A stretch of 64,000 nucleotides of DNA from NCBI GenBank assembly GCA_002337145.1, contig DDFK01000003.1:572829-636828 (forward strand), in the 5' to 3' direction. Positions 1 to 9,667 of this stretch are shown one piece after another. The translations under genes and the position numbers were made by a program. Position 1 is the first letter of the stretch, and each line of letters opens with the position of its first letter. The DNA is from Chitinophagaceae bacterium UBA1930 (GTDB lineage: Bacteria; Bacteroidota; Bacteroidia; Chitinophagales; Chitinophagaceae). The notes below the pieces were generated by a model. The model was not told the origin of the DNA. It searched no databases and saw nothing but the letters and a program-made list of their open reading frames with translations.

Positions 1-201
1 TCAATCTTTCTCTTTCAGCTTTCAAAAGCACAATGTTCCATCTGCACCAAAACCGCACAGCAGTTGGGCGAGGGGCCTGCATCGGCCCTAAACAATGCCA
101 TTATTTATTTAATGATGACACCTTTGATCATTATGGGCTTTGTAGGTTACAGATGGTGGAAAAGGGAGAAGGCCCTTACAGATTTTGAACGGCAATCATA
201 A
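1..201 (+). CDS. C-terminal end of a small membrane protein (partial)
   Basis: The frame is open from base 1 to a TAA at 199-201, giving the last 66 residues of a protein whose start lies outside the window. It carries a CxxC pair (CSIC) near residue 16, then a hydrophobic helix (roughly residues 34-52, LNNAIIYLMMTPLIIMGF) followed by a basic, aromatic tail (GYRWWKREK), which suggests one membrane span. I do not recognise the family. It converges with the MeaB gene and overlaps its stop by 6 bp. Function unknown. Confidence 0.6.
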   Translation, partial: SIFLFQLSKAQCSICTKTAQQLGEGPASALNNAIIYLMMTPLIIMGFVGYRWWKREKALTDFERQS

Positions 202-1092
202 ATTATACAACTGTTCAATAAATTGATACAGGTTTATAGTTGGCTGTTGTGCAATCATGTCTTTCAACATTTTTTTATCTATGCCTTTCATTTTTTTCTG
301 TTGAATCAGGTGGAACGCTTTTTCTGCAAGCAACCAATATTTTTTATCGGACGATTGAACTTGCTGCTGATGCAGGATGATCTTATCCAACAATTCATGC
401 ACCCCTTCTTTTTGCGAGGCAATGGTTTTTACAATCGCAATTTCATTCTGTTTATGGTAAAATGCAGGGGCCAGCATCATTTTCAGGTTCCGTACAAACG
501 AGTCGGCATCTGGCCTGTCGGCTTTGTTTACCACAAATACATCGGCAATTTCCATTAGGCCCGCCTTCATGGTCTGCACTTCATCGCCAGCCTCGGGTAC
601 CACCACAACAACAGTAGTATCTGCAAGTCCTGCAATCTCAATTTCGCTTTGGCCCACGCCCACCGTTTCCACAATAATAAAATCAAATGCCGCTGCTTTC
701 ATTACATCGGCTATCTCTATAATTTTTGGATGCAGTCCACCCAGGCTACCCCTTGTAGCCAATGAACGTATGAATACGCTGGGGTGGTTGTACCATTCAC
801 TCATCCTGATCCTGTCGCCCAGCAAGGCACCCAGGTTAAACGGAGAAGAAGGGTCAACGCAAAGTACACCGACAGTGCTGTTCTGTTCAACGATTTCGCC
901 AATCAATGCATCCACCAATGTGCTTTTGCCTGCACCCGGTGGGCCTGTTATACCAATAATTTTTGTATCGGATGGTGGCAGGCTCTGCAAAAATGCTTCA
1001 TAGCCCTCTACTTCATTTTCAACCAACGAAATGGCCCTTGCCAATGCCTTTACCTCTTTTTGCTGTATGTTATTTAAGTATTGCTGCCACAT
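196..1092 (-). CDS. meaB: Methylmalonyl-CoA mutase-associated GTPase MeaB (ArgK family)
   Basis: P-loop GTPase of the MeaB/ArgK family, which in characterised bacteria gates cofactor delivery to adenosylcobalamin-dependent methylmalonyl-CoA mutase and protects it from inactivation. Visible motifs: Walker A GITGPPGAGKST, the family signature VDPSSPFNLGALLGDRIRM region, a Walker-B-like DFIIVETVGVGQSE, and the guanine-specificity motif NKAD. The ATG at 1092 (MWQQYLNN) gives 298 residues, the usual family size; a longer in-frame extension upstream is ignored because it covers the divergent promoter region of the glycosyltransferase at 1192. No mutase subunit is in the window, so the partner must be encoded elsewhere. 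Confidence 0.93.
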   Translation of the reverse strand: MWQQYLNNIQQKEVKALARAISLVENEVEGYEAFLQSLPPSDTKIIGITGPPGAGKSTLVDALIGEIVEQNSTVGVLCVDPSSPFNLGALLGDRIRMSEWYNHPSVFIRSLATRGSLGGLHPKIIEIADVMKAAAFDFIIVETVGVGQSEIEIAGLADTTVVVVVPEAGDEVQTMKAGLMEIADVFVVNKADRPDADSFVRNLKMMLAPAFYHKQNEIAIVKTIASQKEGVHELLDKIILHQQQVQSSDKKYWLLAEKAFHLIQQKKMKGIDKKMLKDMIAQQPTINLYQFIEQLYNL

Positions 1093-1191
1093 GATTACCG
1101 CACGAATATCCAAACAAAAAATTCTATTGTCAATTTTAATACTATTTCGCAGATTTTCACAGAAGTTTGCCCAAATTGCTTTTCCCTGCAC

Positions 1192-1929
1192 ATGATCTCT
1201 GTTGTCATCATATCAAAAAATGAGGCAGGCAATATTGCCGTCTGCATACAGAGTGCATTGCGTATAAGCAATGATGTGGTAGTGATAGATAGCGGCAGCA
1301 CAGATGGCACGCAACAGATAGCAAAAGATGCAGGTGCAAAAGTGGTAGAAGTGGCATGGGAAGGTTTTGGCAACACCAGGAATACGGGGGCATTGGAAGC
1401 CGCGAACAATTGGATATTCTCGCTTGATTGCGATGAACGTATATCCGAAGAACTGGTTGCCAACATTGAACAGCTACGTTTGACGCAGATGGATAAAGTG
1501 TATGCCTTTAAACGGCTCAATTTTCTGGGCAACAAGCCGGTGCATTATGGCGAGTGGGGCCGCGATACCGTAAACCGTTTGTATAACCGCAACTACACTT
1601 CCTGGACCAGTGAGCCGGTACACGAAACCATTGAACTGCATGGCAATAAGCCCGAACTTATTACCGGCAACCTGATTCATTATACCTATAAGAACCCGAA
1701 AGTGTTTGCACAAAAGATGGAATATTATGCCAGCCTATATGCAGCCAGGTATGCGTCAAAAATGAAGCATGTGCCCTTTATTAAAAGGTACCTATCGCCT
1801 GTGTTTTCGTTTATACAGAATTATTTTTTTAGGCTTGGTTTCCTCGATGGCAAAGCGGGTTTCATCATTGCAAAAACAACCGCCCTGTACACATACCTGA
1901 AATATAAAAAACTAGCGTCACTAAAATAG
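1192..1929 (+). CDS. Family 2 glycosyltransferase, WaaE/KdtX-like
   Basis: GT-A fold glycosyltransferase of 245 residues. The N-terminus reads MISVVIISKNEAGNI, followed by VVIDSGSTDGT and the metal-binding stretch FSLDCDERIS. The later block FLGNKPVHYGEWGRD is characteristic of the WaaE/KdtX group that adds glucose or a related sugar to lipopolysaccharide core. ATG at 1192 is chosen because the family starts at this point. Two bases separate it from the next gene, so the two are probably co-transcribed. Predicted to act at the cytoplasmic face on an envelope glycolipid; donor and acceptor cannot be read from the sequence. Confidence 0.85.
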   Translation: MISVVIISKNEAGNIAVCIQSALRISNDVVVIDSGSTDGTQQIAKDAGAKVVEVAWEGFGNTRNTGALEAANNWIFSLDCDERISEELVANIEQLRLTQMDKVYAFKRLNFLGNKPVHYGEWGRDTVNRLYNRNYTSWTSEPVHETIELHGNKPELITGNLIHYTYKNPKVFAQKMEYYASLYAARYASKMKHVPFIKRYLSPVFSFIQNYFFRLGFLDGKAGFIIAKTTALYTYLKYKKLASLK

Positions 1930-1931
1930 GC

Positions 1932-2573
1932 ATGACAAATTTTATTCCCATATTCCCGTTAAGCATTGTTGTTTATCCCGGCGAGACCCTGAACCTGCAC
2001 ATATTTGAGCCCCGCTACAAACAGATGGTCAACGACTGCTTTACCAACAAAAAACCCTTTGGCATACCGACAGTGCTGGATAATGCCGTAACAGAAAAAG
2101 GCACATTGCTTGAAATACAGAGCATAGAAAAAGTGTATGATGATGGCAAGATGGACGTTGTTACAAAAGGCATAAAAGTGTTCAATACATTGGAGCTGAT
2201 AAAGGTATTGCCAGACAAGCTTTACGACGGTGCCATTGTAACATACCCCACAAACAGCGAGGATTTAAGGAGCGATTTGATGCGAAGCGTTTTGACGGGC
2301 ATACGAGAGCTGCATAAAATGCTCAACGTAACAAAGCTGTTCAAGAAGCCTGATGATAAACTATGCAGCTACGATGTGGCCCACCATGCAGGACTTTCCT
2401 TGCAGGAAGAATACGAACTGCTTTGCCTGCTTCGCGAAGACCAGCGGTTGGAGTACCTGAAACGCCATCTTCAAAAAGTATTGCCCATTGTTTCGGGTAT
2501 GGAAGATTTAAAGGAACGCATTCAGCTAAACGGGCATTTTAAGGAACTGAAGGGCTTTAACCTAGATTTGTAG
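1932..2573 (+). CDS. Lon N-terminal (LON substrate-binding) domain protein
   Basis: Protein of 213 residues made only of a LON N-terminal/PUA-like substrate-binding domain: FPLSIVVYPGETLNLHIFEPRYKQMV is diagnostic (positions about 5-35). No AAA+ ATPase or Ser-Lys protease part follows, so it is not Lon protease. Stand-alone members are widespread in bacteria with unknown precise role, presumably peptide or protein binding. It sits 2 bp after the glycosyltransferase and 16 bp before coaX, consistent with one operon. Confidence 0.88.
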   Translation: MTNFIPIFPLSIVVYPGETLNLHIFEPRYKQMVNDCFTNKKPFGIPTVLDNAVTEKGTLLEIQSIEKVYDDGKMDVVTKGIKVFNTLELIKVLPDKLYDGAIVTYPTNSEDLRSDLMRSVLTGIRELHKMLNVTKLFKKPDDKLCSYDVAHHAGLSLQEEYELLCLLREDQRLEYLKRHLQKVLPIVSGMEDLKERIQLNGHFKELKGFNLDL

Positions 2574-2589
2574 GGTCTTAACCATTTTT

Positions 2590-3318
2590 ATGCAAACAAC
2601 ACTCTGCTTCGATTTTGGCAATACGCGTTTAAAATGTGCCGTTTTTCAGAATAGCGATTTATTGGATGTGGTGGTAATGGATAACGACGCCACTGAAACC
2701 GTTGCCGGTATTATTGAAAAGTATAAGCCTACAAGGTCCATCCTCTCTTCGGTTATTACCCATAACCCCGAAATGGAAAACCTGTTGGCACAGCATACCC
2801 GGTTCCATAAACTCAACCATCTTAGCAGGCTTCCTTTTACCACGCCTGTGGGCAAGCCGGAAACCATTGGTGCAGACAGGTTGGCCATTTGTGCCGCAGC
2901 TGTGCATTTGTATCCCAAACAGCACAACCTGGCCATAGGTTTGGGCACTTGCATTACCTATAATTTCATCAACAATCAGCACCAGTTTTTGGGCGGCAGC
3001 ATTTCGCCGGGCATGAACATGCGTTTCCGTGCCATGCACGAACAAACAGCCTTGCTGCCATTGGTAACGGCCGACCACAATTTTCCCCTGGTTGGTTACG
3101 ATACCAAAACAAACCTGTTAAGTGGGGTAATACTGGGCATGGCCAAGGAAATTGATGGCATTATTGAAGCTTACGCAGAAAAATACAGCAACTTTAACGT
3201 GCTGCTAACAGGGGGCGATATGGGTTTTTTTGTCTCTCATCTTAAAAACAGGATATTTGCCGACCCTTATTTACTCTATAAAGGTTTATACGCCATCAAC
3301 GAGTTCAATTGCCCATAA
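2590..3318 (+). CDS. coaX: Type III pantothenate kinase
   Basis: Catalyses ATP-dependent phosphorylation of pantothenate, the first step of coenzyme A synthesis. The ASKHA-fold signatures are clear: N-terminal phosphate loop FDFGNTRLK, GADRLAICAAA (the GADR segment of type III enzymes), IGLGTCITYNFI and the LGGSISPGMNMR block, then a C-terminal TGGD. Length 242 is normal. A terminator hairpin follows at 3394, separating it from lptC. In many Bacteroidota coaX lies close to lptC, as here. Confidence 0.95.
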   Translation: MQTTLCFDFGNTRLKCAVFQNSDLLDVVVMDNDATETVAGIIEKYKPTRSILSSVITHNPEMENLLAQHTRFHKLNHLSRLPFTTPVGKPETIGADRLAICAAAVHLYPKQHNLAIGLGTCITYNFINNQHQFLGGSISPGMNMRFRAMHEQTALLPLVTADHNFPLVGYDTKTNLLSGVILGMAKEIDGIIEAYAEKYSNFNVLLTGGDMGFFVSHLKNRIFADPYLLYKGLYAINEFNCP

Positions 3319-3393
3319 GGCAAGTTTGGGCAACTTGACCAATACTCAATACTTCTTTAACCTACGCAAACTGGCGGGTGACAAACCTTTACT

Positions 3394-3419
3394 ACGAAAA
3401 ATGATTTTCGTTTTTCTTT
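3394..3419 (+). terminator. Rho-independent terminator after coaX
   Basis: Arms ACGAAAA and TTTTCGT (3394-3400 / 3405-3411) around a 4-base loop, followed directly by TTTTCTTTA. It lies 75 bp after the coaX stop and 41 bp before lptC, so lptC probably has its own promoter. Confidence 0.65.
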
Positions 3420-3460
3420 AGGTGTTGGTTTAAACGATATTTGGTTCGTTAAACGCAGAT

Positions 3461-4036
3461 ATGATTAAATTCTTCAAATACAACAACAGCATTGCAGCGG
3501 CCTTGTTACTGGGCTGCTTTTTTATGTGCAGTTGCGAAAATGAAATAAAAAAAGTGCAGGACCTAGGCAAGAAACAGATAGGAGTGGAAGAAGGCAAAAC
3601 CATAGAAAGCTATTTAAGCCAGGGCGGAAAAATGCGTGCAAAGCTTACGGCACCAACCATGCTACGCTATTTATACGACACACCGAAAGTGGTGTTTCCC
3701 AATACCATGCATGTTGATTTTTACGATAGCCTCACTACGGTTGAAAGCCAGTTGAACAGCAAGTACGGTAGATACCTGGAAACAGAGAACAAGGTTTTCT
3801 TAAAAGATAGTGTAGTGGTCTTTAACCGGAAGGGCGACACATTATGGACCAATGAACTGTATTGGGACCAGAACCAAGCAAAGTTTTATACCGATAAAAG
3901 GGTACGCATTAAAAAGGCATTTGGCGAGCAGTATTTTAACGGAATCGGCATGTGGTCTAACCAAAGCTTTACCGATATCCACATCAACAACCTGCAGCCA
4001 GACAGCTATATAAATGTGGCCGACAGTACCTACTAA
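3461..4036 (+). CDS. lptC: LPS export protein LptC-like lipoprotein
   Basis: Protein of 191 residues with an N-terminal hydrophobic signal ending in a lipobox-like CFFMCSC, so probably a lipoprotein. The body is a beta-rich LptC/OstA domain (DUF1239): VEEGKTIESYLSQGGKMRAKL, then LYDTPKVVFPNTMHVDFYDS and a repeated strand pattern LETENKVFLKDSVVVFNRKGDTLWTNELYWDQ. LptC bridges the LptBFG ABC transporter to the periplasmic LptA chain. Classical LptC is membrane-anchored; lipoprotein forms are usual in Bacteroidota. The following CNNM gene is 60 bp away. Confidence 0.87.
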   Translation: MIKFFKYNNSIAAALLLGCFFMCSCENEIKKVQDLGKKQIGVEEGKTIESYLSQGGKMRAKLTAPTMLRYLYDTPKVVFPNTMHVDFYDSLTTVESQLNSKYGRYLETENKVFLKDSVVVFNRKGDTLWTNELYWDQNQAKFYTDKRVRIKKAFGEQYFNGIGMWSNQSFTDIHINNLQPDSYINVADSTY

Positions 4037-4096
4037 CCGGCATTACATTTTTGTGCTTTTGCTGTTTGCTGCTAACTTTACGCTACATTCGATTAT

Positions 4097-5359
4097 ATGG
4101 CAGAGATATTCTACACCATTGGCTGGATACTGATTACCCTTATTTTAATAGGTTTTTTTGCCGGTTACGAAATTGCTTTTATAAGTGCCAACCGCTTAAG
4201 CATCGAGTTAAAGAAAAAGCAGGGCAAAAGCAGCGGTGTAATTGTTTCCAAATTTTTGGAGCACCCCGCAAAGTTCATAGGCAGTTGCCTGATTGGCCTC
4301 AACATATTTATGGTTATTTATGGCTTACTTGTAAGCCAATTGCTGCATGGCATTGTCATGAAACTTTTTCATGTAAAAGTAAACGACTATTTAGGGCTCT
4401 TTATAGATACGCTTATCTCGTCCATTATCGTGTTGATATTTGGCGAGTTCATTCCCAAAGCAATCTTCCGTGCAAAAAACGATATGCTGCTCAGCTTCTT
4501 TGCACCGGTTGCCAATTTTTTCCATAACCTGTTTTCACCGGTTGCCAATTTCTTTGTCAACATATCGCAATGGATATTGAAATACCTGTTCAACGTAAGG
4601 GTAAATGATAAAGAAGAAGCTTTTTCGCATGTGGACCTGGAGCATTTTTTTCAGCAGACAAAAGATCAGGACGAAGACAATGTAGAGTTGAACAAAGAAC
4701 TGTTTGAAAATGCCCTTAGCCTGCCCATGGTTAAAATAAGGCAGTGCCTAGTACCAAGAACAGAGATTGAATCGGTAGAAATAACTACTTCCATCGAGGA
4801 AGTGAAAAAACATTTCATCAATACAAAACTTACCAAGCTGGTAGTGTTTGATGATACCATCGATAATATATTGGGCTATATACACCAACTTGACCTGTTT
4901 AAAAAACCTGCCGATATAAGGTCCATTCTACTGCCCATTCCTGCCGTGCCGGAAAGCATGAGTGCTACCGATTTGATCAGCAAGTTTACCAAGGAAAGAA
5001 AAAGCATTGCATGGGTGGTAGATGAGTTTGGCGGCACGGCCGGCATCGTAACAATGGAAGACGTGCTGGAAGAAATTTTTGGTGAGATAGAAGACGAATA
5101 CGATACCGAAGAATTTGTGGAAAAGCAACTGGCAGAAAAAGAGTTTATCTTTAGTGGCCGTTTGGAACTGGACTATATCAACGAGAAGTACAACCTTGAA
5201 TTTAATGTGGACGAATCCGAAACGCTTTCCGGTTATATCATCAACAGGCACGAAACAATTCCTAAACTGGACGATACCATTATTATAGATAATTACCAGT
5301 TCAATATTTTAAGCGTGAGCGACACCAGGATAGAAACCGTAAAGCTTAAGGTACTTTAG
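4097..5359 (+). CDS. CNNM/CorC (HlyC) family membrane protein, GldE-like
   Basis: Length 420. An N-terminal DUF21 (CNNM) membrane domain with about four spans (residues 1-150; IGWILITLILIGFFAGYEIAFISANRL and the LIFGEFIPKAIF segment), then a pair of CBS domains (about 200-330; LVPRTEIESVEI and WVVDEFGGTAGIVTMEDVLEEIFG) and a C-terminal CorC/HlyC domain (about 340-420). The family is linked to magnesium or other divalent cation efflux; the Bacteroidota paralogue GldE is tied to gliding. The sequence alone does not separate these. Probably read with lptC. Confidence 0.88.
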   Translation: MAEIFYTIGWILITLILIGFFAGYEIAFISANRLSIELKKKQGKSSGVIVSKFLEHPAKFIGSCLIGLNIFMVIYGLLVSQLLHGIVMKLFHVKVNDYLGLFIDTLISSIIVLIFGEFIPKAIFRAKNDMLLSFFAPVANFFHNLFSPVANFFVNISQWILKYLFNVRVNDKEEAFSHVDLEHFFQQTKDQDEDNVELNKELFENALSLPMVKIRQCLVPRTEIESVEITTSIEEVKKHFINTKLTKLVVFDDTIDNILGYIHQLDLFKKPADIRSILLPIPAVPESMSATDLISKFTKERKSIAWVVDEFGGTAGIVTMEDVLEEIFGEIEDEYDTEEFVEKQLAEKEFIFSGRLELDYINEKYNLEFNVDESETLSGYIINRHETIPKLDDTIIIDNYQFNILSVSDTRIETVKLKVL

Positions 5360-5484
5360 CTGTTTCAACATTTTTTTCTCCGTTTCCCTTTTTGCAAAAC
5401 AACACCTTGTTTTTGAAAGTGATGTGCCATACATGATTTTCAAAACTTACATTTACTTTAGCTAAACATCACCAAAGCTGCTGA

Positions 5485-8340
5485 ATGATTGAACAGGGGA
5501 ATAAAATAACATCGCAATACGCATTGCTGCTTGCCAAATGTTTCAATGAGCTTATCGTTACCGATAGCATAGACCCCGCATTGAAAGTCATTGCCGAAAA
5601 CATTGCCACGGCCGCCAATGTGGACTTCTGTTGCTTTATTCAAAACAGGCAATCCTTTAAAAATGTACTCACCAACCCATTTGTAAACAATGCCAAAAAT
5701 GCAGCCATTGCCGCACAGATACAGTTTGCCCTGGTAAATGACTGGTTAGAGTTCGAAAGCATACTCACTTACCAAAAAATATTTGTTGCATCTGCCACAT
5801 TCGAAGGTTCCATTACCATACAGCAACTGCTTCAACAAACCGGCCTACAGCATATACTATTATTACCTGTTATTGGCTCTGGCGAAGTATTGTATGTGCT
5901 GTTCCTGGGCACACTCAACGAAACCCACAACTGGAACGAAGACCTCGTAAATGCCCTTACTGCATTGGCCAATGCCATTGCTTCGTCGGCGGCCACCTAC
6001 AAGCTGCAACAGCAACTGTACCACCGGAACGAAGTGTACGAAACCACACTGGCCACACTAAATGAATTGATTTGGGAGATGAATTTCCGTACCAATAAAA
6101 TACGCATCATGGGCTTTGCCCCGCGTATCGGTACATTCGATTCCACAGAAACCGAGCTTGATTATAAAAAACAGTTTTTCCAGTTTGTGCATCCCGACGA
6201 CAAGGAAAAAACAATCGGCAACTTTGAAGCCTTTTTGCAAAAGGGCAACAACGCTACCTCCGAAGACACTTACCGTATGATGAGTGCCGATGGTACAGAA
6301 TACATCTGGGTACAGAGCCGCCGAACATTGCTTTGCGACGAAACAGGCAAGCCCGCAATAGTGGTAGGCACCACATCGGACGTTACAGAAAACAGGCTTG
6401 TGGAAGTTGAGTTGCAGCGGCACAAAGAACAGAATGAGTTCCTGGTACAGATGCTACAGGAAAGCAACGAAAAGCTCAACACGATACTCAACAGCAGCAA
6501 GGAAATCATTTTGACCATTGACCTGCAGACAGGCCAGATTGAAAACGTGAACGATGCCATACGCATTCTGGACTACACACCCGATGAATGGATTGGCCAG
6601 TACTACACAGAATGGACGCTGGAAAAAAGGAAACGTTTTTACGACCTGCTAAAACACGCAAGCGAAAGTGAAACCGTGGTAAGGAGCCAGCAGATATTCT
6701 TCTCCAACAAAAGCAATACAGAAACAATCCCTTTTGAATTCTCCACATCCCTGTTCTATTTCAAGAACAAGAAATACCTGCTCTGCGTGCTTCGTGATGT
6801 AAGGGAAAGGATGAACTACGAAAAAAACCTGAGCAAGGTAACCGACCAGCTTACCCACCTCATCAACAACATTGATGATGTGTACGCCATCTTTAATTTA
6901 AAGCAGAACAAATACGAATTTGTAAGCGATAACCTAGAAGGTTTTTTTGGTTGCGACAAGGAGGAGTTCATGAAGCATGGCCTCTTCTGGCAAGAGATCA
7001 TGCATATTGAAGATGGTGCAGGCATTGTAAAGCAGATGCAGGAAGTAATCAGCAACAATAGCAGGGGCGAGTTTTTTTACCGCATCACAACACCCATTGG
7101 CGAAACAAAGATGTTGCTCGAAAAGATTACTGTTGCAACTGACGAGAACGGCAAGGCCGATAAAGTGTACATTGTAAAGTCCGACTATACCCATATAGAA
7201 AATGCCGAACAGAGCCTGATTGAAAGCGAAAGGAAATTCCGTTTCATATCAGAAAACATTACCGACTTCATTTCCATCATCGATAACGATGGAAAGTTCC
7301 TGTACACATCGCCTTCGGCACAGAATGTTATTGGTTACGACCCAGATGAACTGATTGGCGAGAACACCATTTACATCATTCATCCAGATGATGTGGAAGT
7401 GTTTATTGAAGCAGCCCTTGAAAAAGCCGTGTTCGAAAAAAGGGAATCGCAGATACGCTACCGCATACTTTCCAAAACGGGCAAATACCGGTGGGTGGAA
7501 ACCTATTACAAACCCATTATAGACGCCATGGGTTTCACCACATCCATCATCTGCTCTACCCGCGACGTTACGGAGCGGGAGCAGTTGATGAAGGACCTGG
7601 AACAGGCACTGGAAAAGGAACGGGAACTAAATGAACTGCGTTCAAAGTTCGTGTCAACCGCATCGCACCAGTTCCGTACGCCATTAACCGTAATCCATAG
7701 CGGTGTAGAGTTAATGGAAATGTACCTGGACGATGTACCTGCCGAAAAACAGAAGCCATTCCAGAAACAGTTCAACAGGATACAGAGCGAAGTGGCAAGG
7801 TTGCAGGACCTGATGAATGATGTACTTTTACTGGGACGTGCCGATGTTAGCAGAACGCCCTTCAATCCCGAGAAAAAAGACCTGGTTGCATTTTGTAAAG
7901 AGCTGATTGAAACAAGGTACAATAGCCGTTTTAACCAAACAAGGAAAGTGGTACTTACCGTTACGGGCAAAGTGCAGACTGTATCCTTTGACCCCAAACT
8001 TTTGGACCATGCCCTCGAAAACATTTTAAGCAATGCCTATAAATATTCGTCGCAGGGCAATATAGAAATGCTTTTGAAGTTTGATTATGAAAACGTGACC
8101 ATTGCCATAACCGACAAAGGCATAGGCATACCCGAAAACGACCTGGCCAACCTGTTTCAACCATTTTACAGGGCAGGCAATACAATAGAAATAGAAGGCA
8201 CTGGCTTGGGTCTGTCCATTGTAAAGGAATTCATAGACAAACACAACGGTCAAATTTTTGTAATGAGCGAGTTAAATAAAGGCACCACTGTAAGCGTTAT
8301 ACTACCTTTAAAAGCCACTACACCCCAAAAAACTAATTAA
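5485..8340 (+). CDS. GAF/multi-PAS sensor histidine kinase
   Basis: Soluble-looking kinase of 951 residues with no membrane span. An N-terminal GAF-like region (about 20-170) is followed by four PAS/PAC units (about 195-310, 330-440, 450-560 and 575-690; note VHPDDKEKTIGNFEAF and IHPDDVEVF), a HisKA helix pair with phospho-acceptor His728 in SHQFRTPL, and a HATPase_c domain (N box ILSNAYKYSS, G1 DKGIGIP, G2 GTGLGLSIVKEF). The acceptor motif has Gln-Phe where SHELRTPL is canonical; SHxFRTPL is common in Bacteroidota. Only 4 bp separate it from the hybrid regulator downstream, the probable phosphorelay partner. Confidence 0.93.
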   Translation: MIEQGNKITSQYALLLAKCFNELIVTDSIDPALKVIAENIATAANVDFCCFIQNRQSFKNVLTNPFVNNAKNAAIAAQIQFALVNDWLEFESILTYQKIFVASATFEGSITIQQLLQQTGLQHILLLPVIGSGEVLYVLFLGTLNETHNWNEDLVNALTALANAIASSAATYKLQQQLYHRNEVYETTLATLNELIWEMNFRTNKIRIMGFAPRIGTFDSTETELDYKKQFFQFVHPDDKEKTIGNFEAFLQKGNNATSEDTYRMMSADGTEYIWVQSRRTLLCDETGKPAIVVGTTSDVTENRLVEVELQRHKEQNEFLVQMLQESNEKLNTILNSSKEIILTIDLQTGQIENVNDAIRILDYTPDEWIGQYYTEWTLEKRKRFYDLLKHASESETVVRSQQIFFSNKSNTETIPFEFSTSLFYFKNKKYLLCVLRDVRERMNYEKNLSKVTDQLTHLINNIDDVYAIFNLKQNKYEFVSDNLEGFFGCDKEEFMKHGLFWQEIMHIEDGAGIVKQMQEVISNNSRGEFFYRITTPIGETKMLLEKITVATDENGKADKVYIVKSDYTHIENAEQSLIESERKFRFISENITDFISIIDNDGKFLYTSPSAQNVIGYDPDELIGENTIYIIHPDDVEVFIEAALEKAVFEKRESQIRYRILSKTGKYRWVETYYKPIIDAMGFTTSIICSTRDVTEREQLMKDLEQALEKERELNELRSKFVSTASHQFRTPLTVIHSGVELMEMYLDDVPAEKQKPFQKQFNRIQSEVARLQDLMNDVLLLGRADVSRTPFNPEKKDLVAFCKELIETRYNSRFNQTRKVVLTVTGKVQTVSFDPKLLDHALENILSNAYKYSSQGNIEMLLKFDYENVTIAITDKGIGIPENDLANLFQPFYRAGNTIEIEGTGLGLSIVKEFIDKHNGQIFVMSELNKGTTVSVILPLKATTPQKTN

Positions 8341-8344
8341 TGCT

Positions 8345-9457
8345 ATGGAACAGCAAACAAAAATCCTGGTAATAGAAGACGAAGAAAGTATCAGGGAAAA
8401 TATTCAGGAGCTTCTCGAAGCCAAGGGTTACAACGTTCGTGCTGCATCCAACGGCAAGCAGGGTGTATTGGAAGCTATCGATTTTAGGCCTTCGTTAATC
8501 GTATGCGATGTAATGATGCCAAAGATGGATGGTTTTAAGGTGCTCGAATACATTCGCAAAACATCTACCATACAAAATACCCCATTCATATTCCTTACGG
8601 CCAAGGTAGACAAGCAGGATGTAAGACAGGGCATGGAGCTGGGTGCCGACGATTACCTAACCAAGCCATTCTCCTCAAAAGACCTCATCAACGCCATTGA
8701 ATCGAGGCTAAAGAAAAACATTAAAGTGGCCGGCGAGTATTCCAAAGTAAAGCATGAGCTGGATACCACGGTTTTTGCTACCTATTACCACGAGTTCAAC
8801 ACGCCGTTGCATGGCATTATTGGTGGCCTGAACCTATTGATCAATGCAAGGGATTCTTTTAACGAAAAACAGATACAGGAGCTGCTCCTGTCAATTCTCA
8901 AATCGGGCCTGCGTTTAAACCATTCGTTGGCAAACCTGATGCTCTTTGAAGAAATCAAACGGGCCGAGATATATACCGAACTGCTAAGCATGTTTAGCAA
9001 CGGCAAAACCTCAGGGCTATGGCCACAGCGTTTGCAGACAGAAATACAGACCATGGCCAAAGAGATCTACAACCGTGCCGGCGACCTGCAGTTTGACATG
9101 GAGCAGGCAGAAATAAACATCAACCCTGAATACCTGTTACGCATAGTGCTTGAGCTTACCGACAACGCATTCAAATTTTCCAAAAGCGGGCAAAAAGTGC
9201 ATGTTACCGGAAGAAAGGAAGGTGACAATTACTTGATTGAAGTGCGTGACATTGGCCGTGGTTTTGTGCTGGAAAGCCTGGATCATATTGCACCTTTTAA
9301 ACAATTCAACAGGACGAGGTTCGAGCAACAGGGCCTAGGCATTGGCCTTTACCTGGTAAAACGCCTGCTCGAATTCAATAGCGGCGACCTGAAAATCAGT
9401 TCAAGCGAAAATGAGGGCACAAAAATTACAGTCACCTTATCTGCGTTGGACCTGTAA
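8345..9457 (+). CDS. Receiver domain fused to histidine-kinase-like module
   Basis: An N-terminal response-regulator receiver (residues about 5-120) has acidic pocket EDEE, acceptor Asp55 (VCDVMMPKMDG), Thr in FLTAK and Lys in TKPF. A kinase-like part follows: a helix pair with His149 in YYHEFNTPLHGI and a HATPase_c domain (ELTDNAFKFS, DIGRGF, GLGIGLYLVKRLLE). This reversed receiver-to-kinase order without a DNA-binding domain is seen in Bacteroidota phosphorelays. The 4-bp gap to the preceding kinase argues for co-expression. The output must be another protein; none is encoded alongside. Confidence 0.9.
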   Translation: MEQQTKILVIEDEESIRENIQELLEAKGYNVRAASNGKQGVLEAIDFRPSLIVCDVMMPKMDGFKVLEYIRKTSTIQNTPFIFLTAKVDKQDVRQGMELGADDYLTKPFSSKDLINAIESRLKKNIKVAGEYSKVKHELDTTVFATYYHEFNTPLHGIIGGLNLLINARDSFNEKQIQELLLSILKSGLRLNHSLANLMLFEEIKRAEIYTELLSMFSNGKTSGLWPQRLQTEIQTMAKEIYNRAGDLQFDMEQAEININPEYLLRIVLELTDNAFKFSKSGQKVHVTGRKEGDNYLIEVRDIGRGFVLESLDHIAPFKQFNRTRFEQQGLGIGLYLVKRLLEFNSGDLKISSSENEGTKITVTLSALDL

Positions 9458-9617
9458 CAACAGTTGCTGCCCTACAATATATTTAGCGGCATCAAAGTTG
9501 GGCATTGACCCATTTTGAAGACCTGTCAGGCCGAGCCTGTCTTTGAAGAGCTGCCATAACATTGCCCTGTTTGACAATTTGTTTTTTAGACCTAGCCACT
9601 AAGGTTGGTTTAATTTT

Positions 9618-9644
9618 TTTGCATACCGCATCCCTTTAACTTTG
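9618..9644 (+). promoter_or_regulatory. Candidate promoter of tatC
   Basis: TAACTTTG at 9637-9644 matches the Bacteroidota -7 consensus TAnnTTTG and lies 23 bases before the tatC ATG. A TTTG at 9618-9621 could serve as -33, though its 15-base spacing is short. The rest of the 210-bp gap after the hybrid kinase holds only a small CAGGC/GCCTG hairpin (about 9527-9539). Confidence 0.5.
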
Positions 9645-9667
9645 CCGCTTCATAAGCACCGACAAAT

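Noticed and set aside
9458..9667. Degenerate gene in the 210-bp gap before tatC
   Set aside because: No open frame or similarity visible; only a short CAGGC/GCCTG stem and a promoter box.
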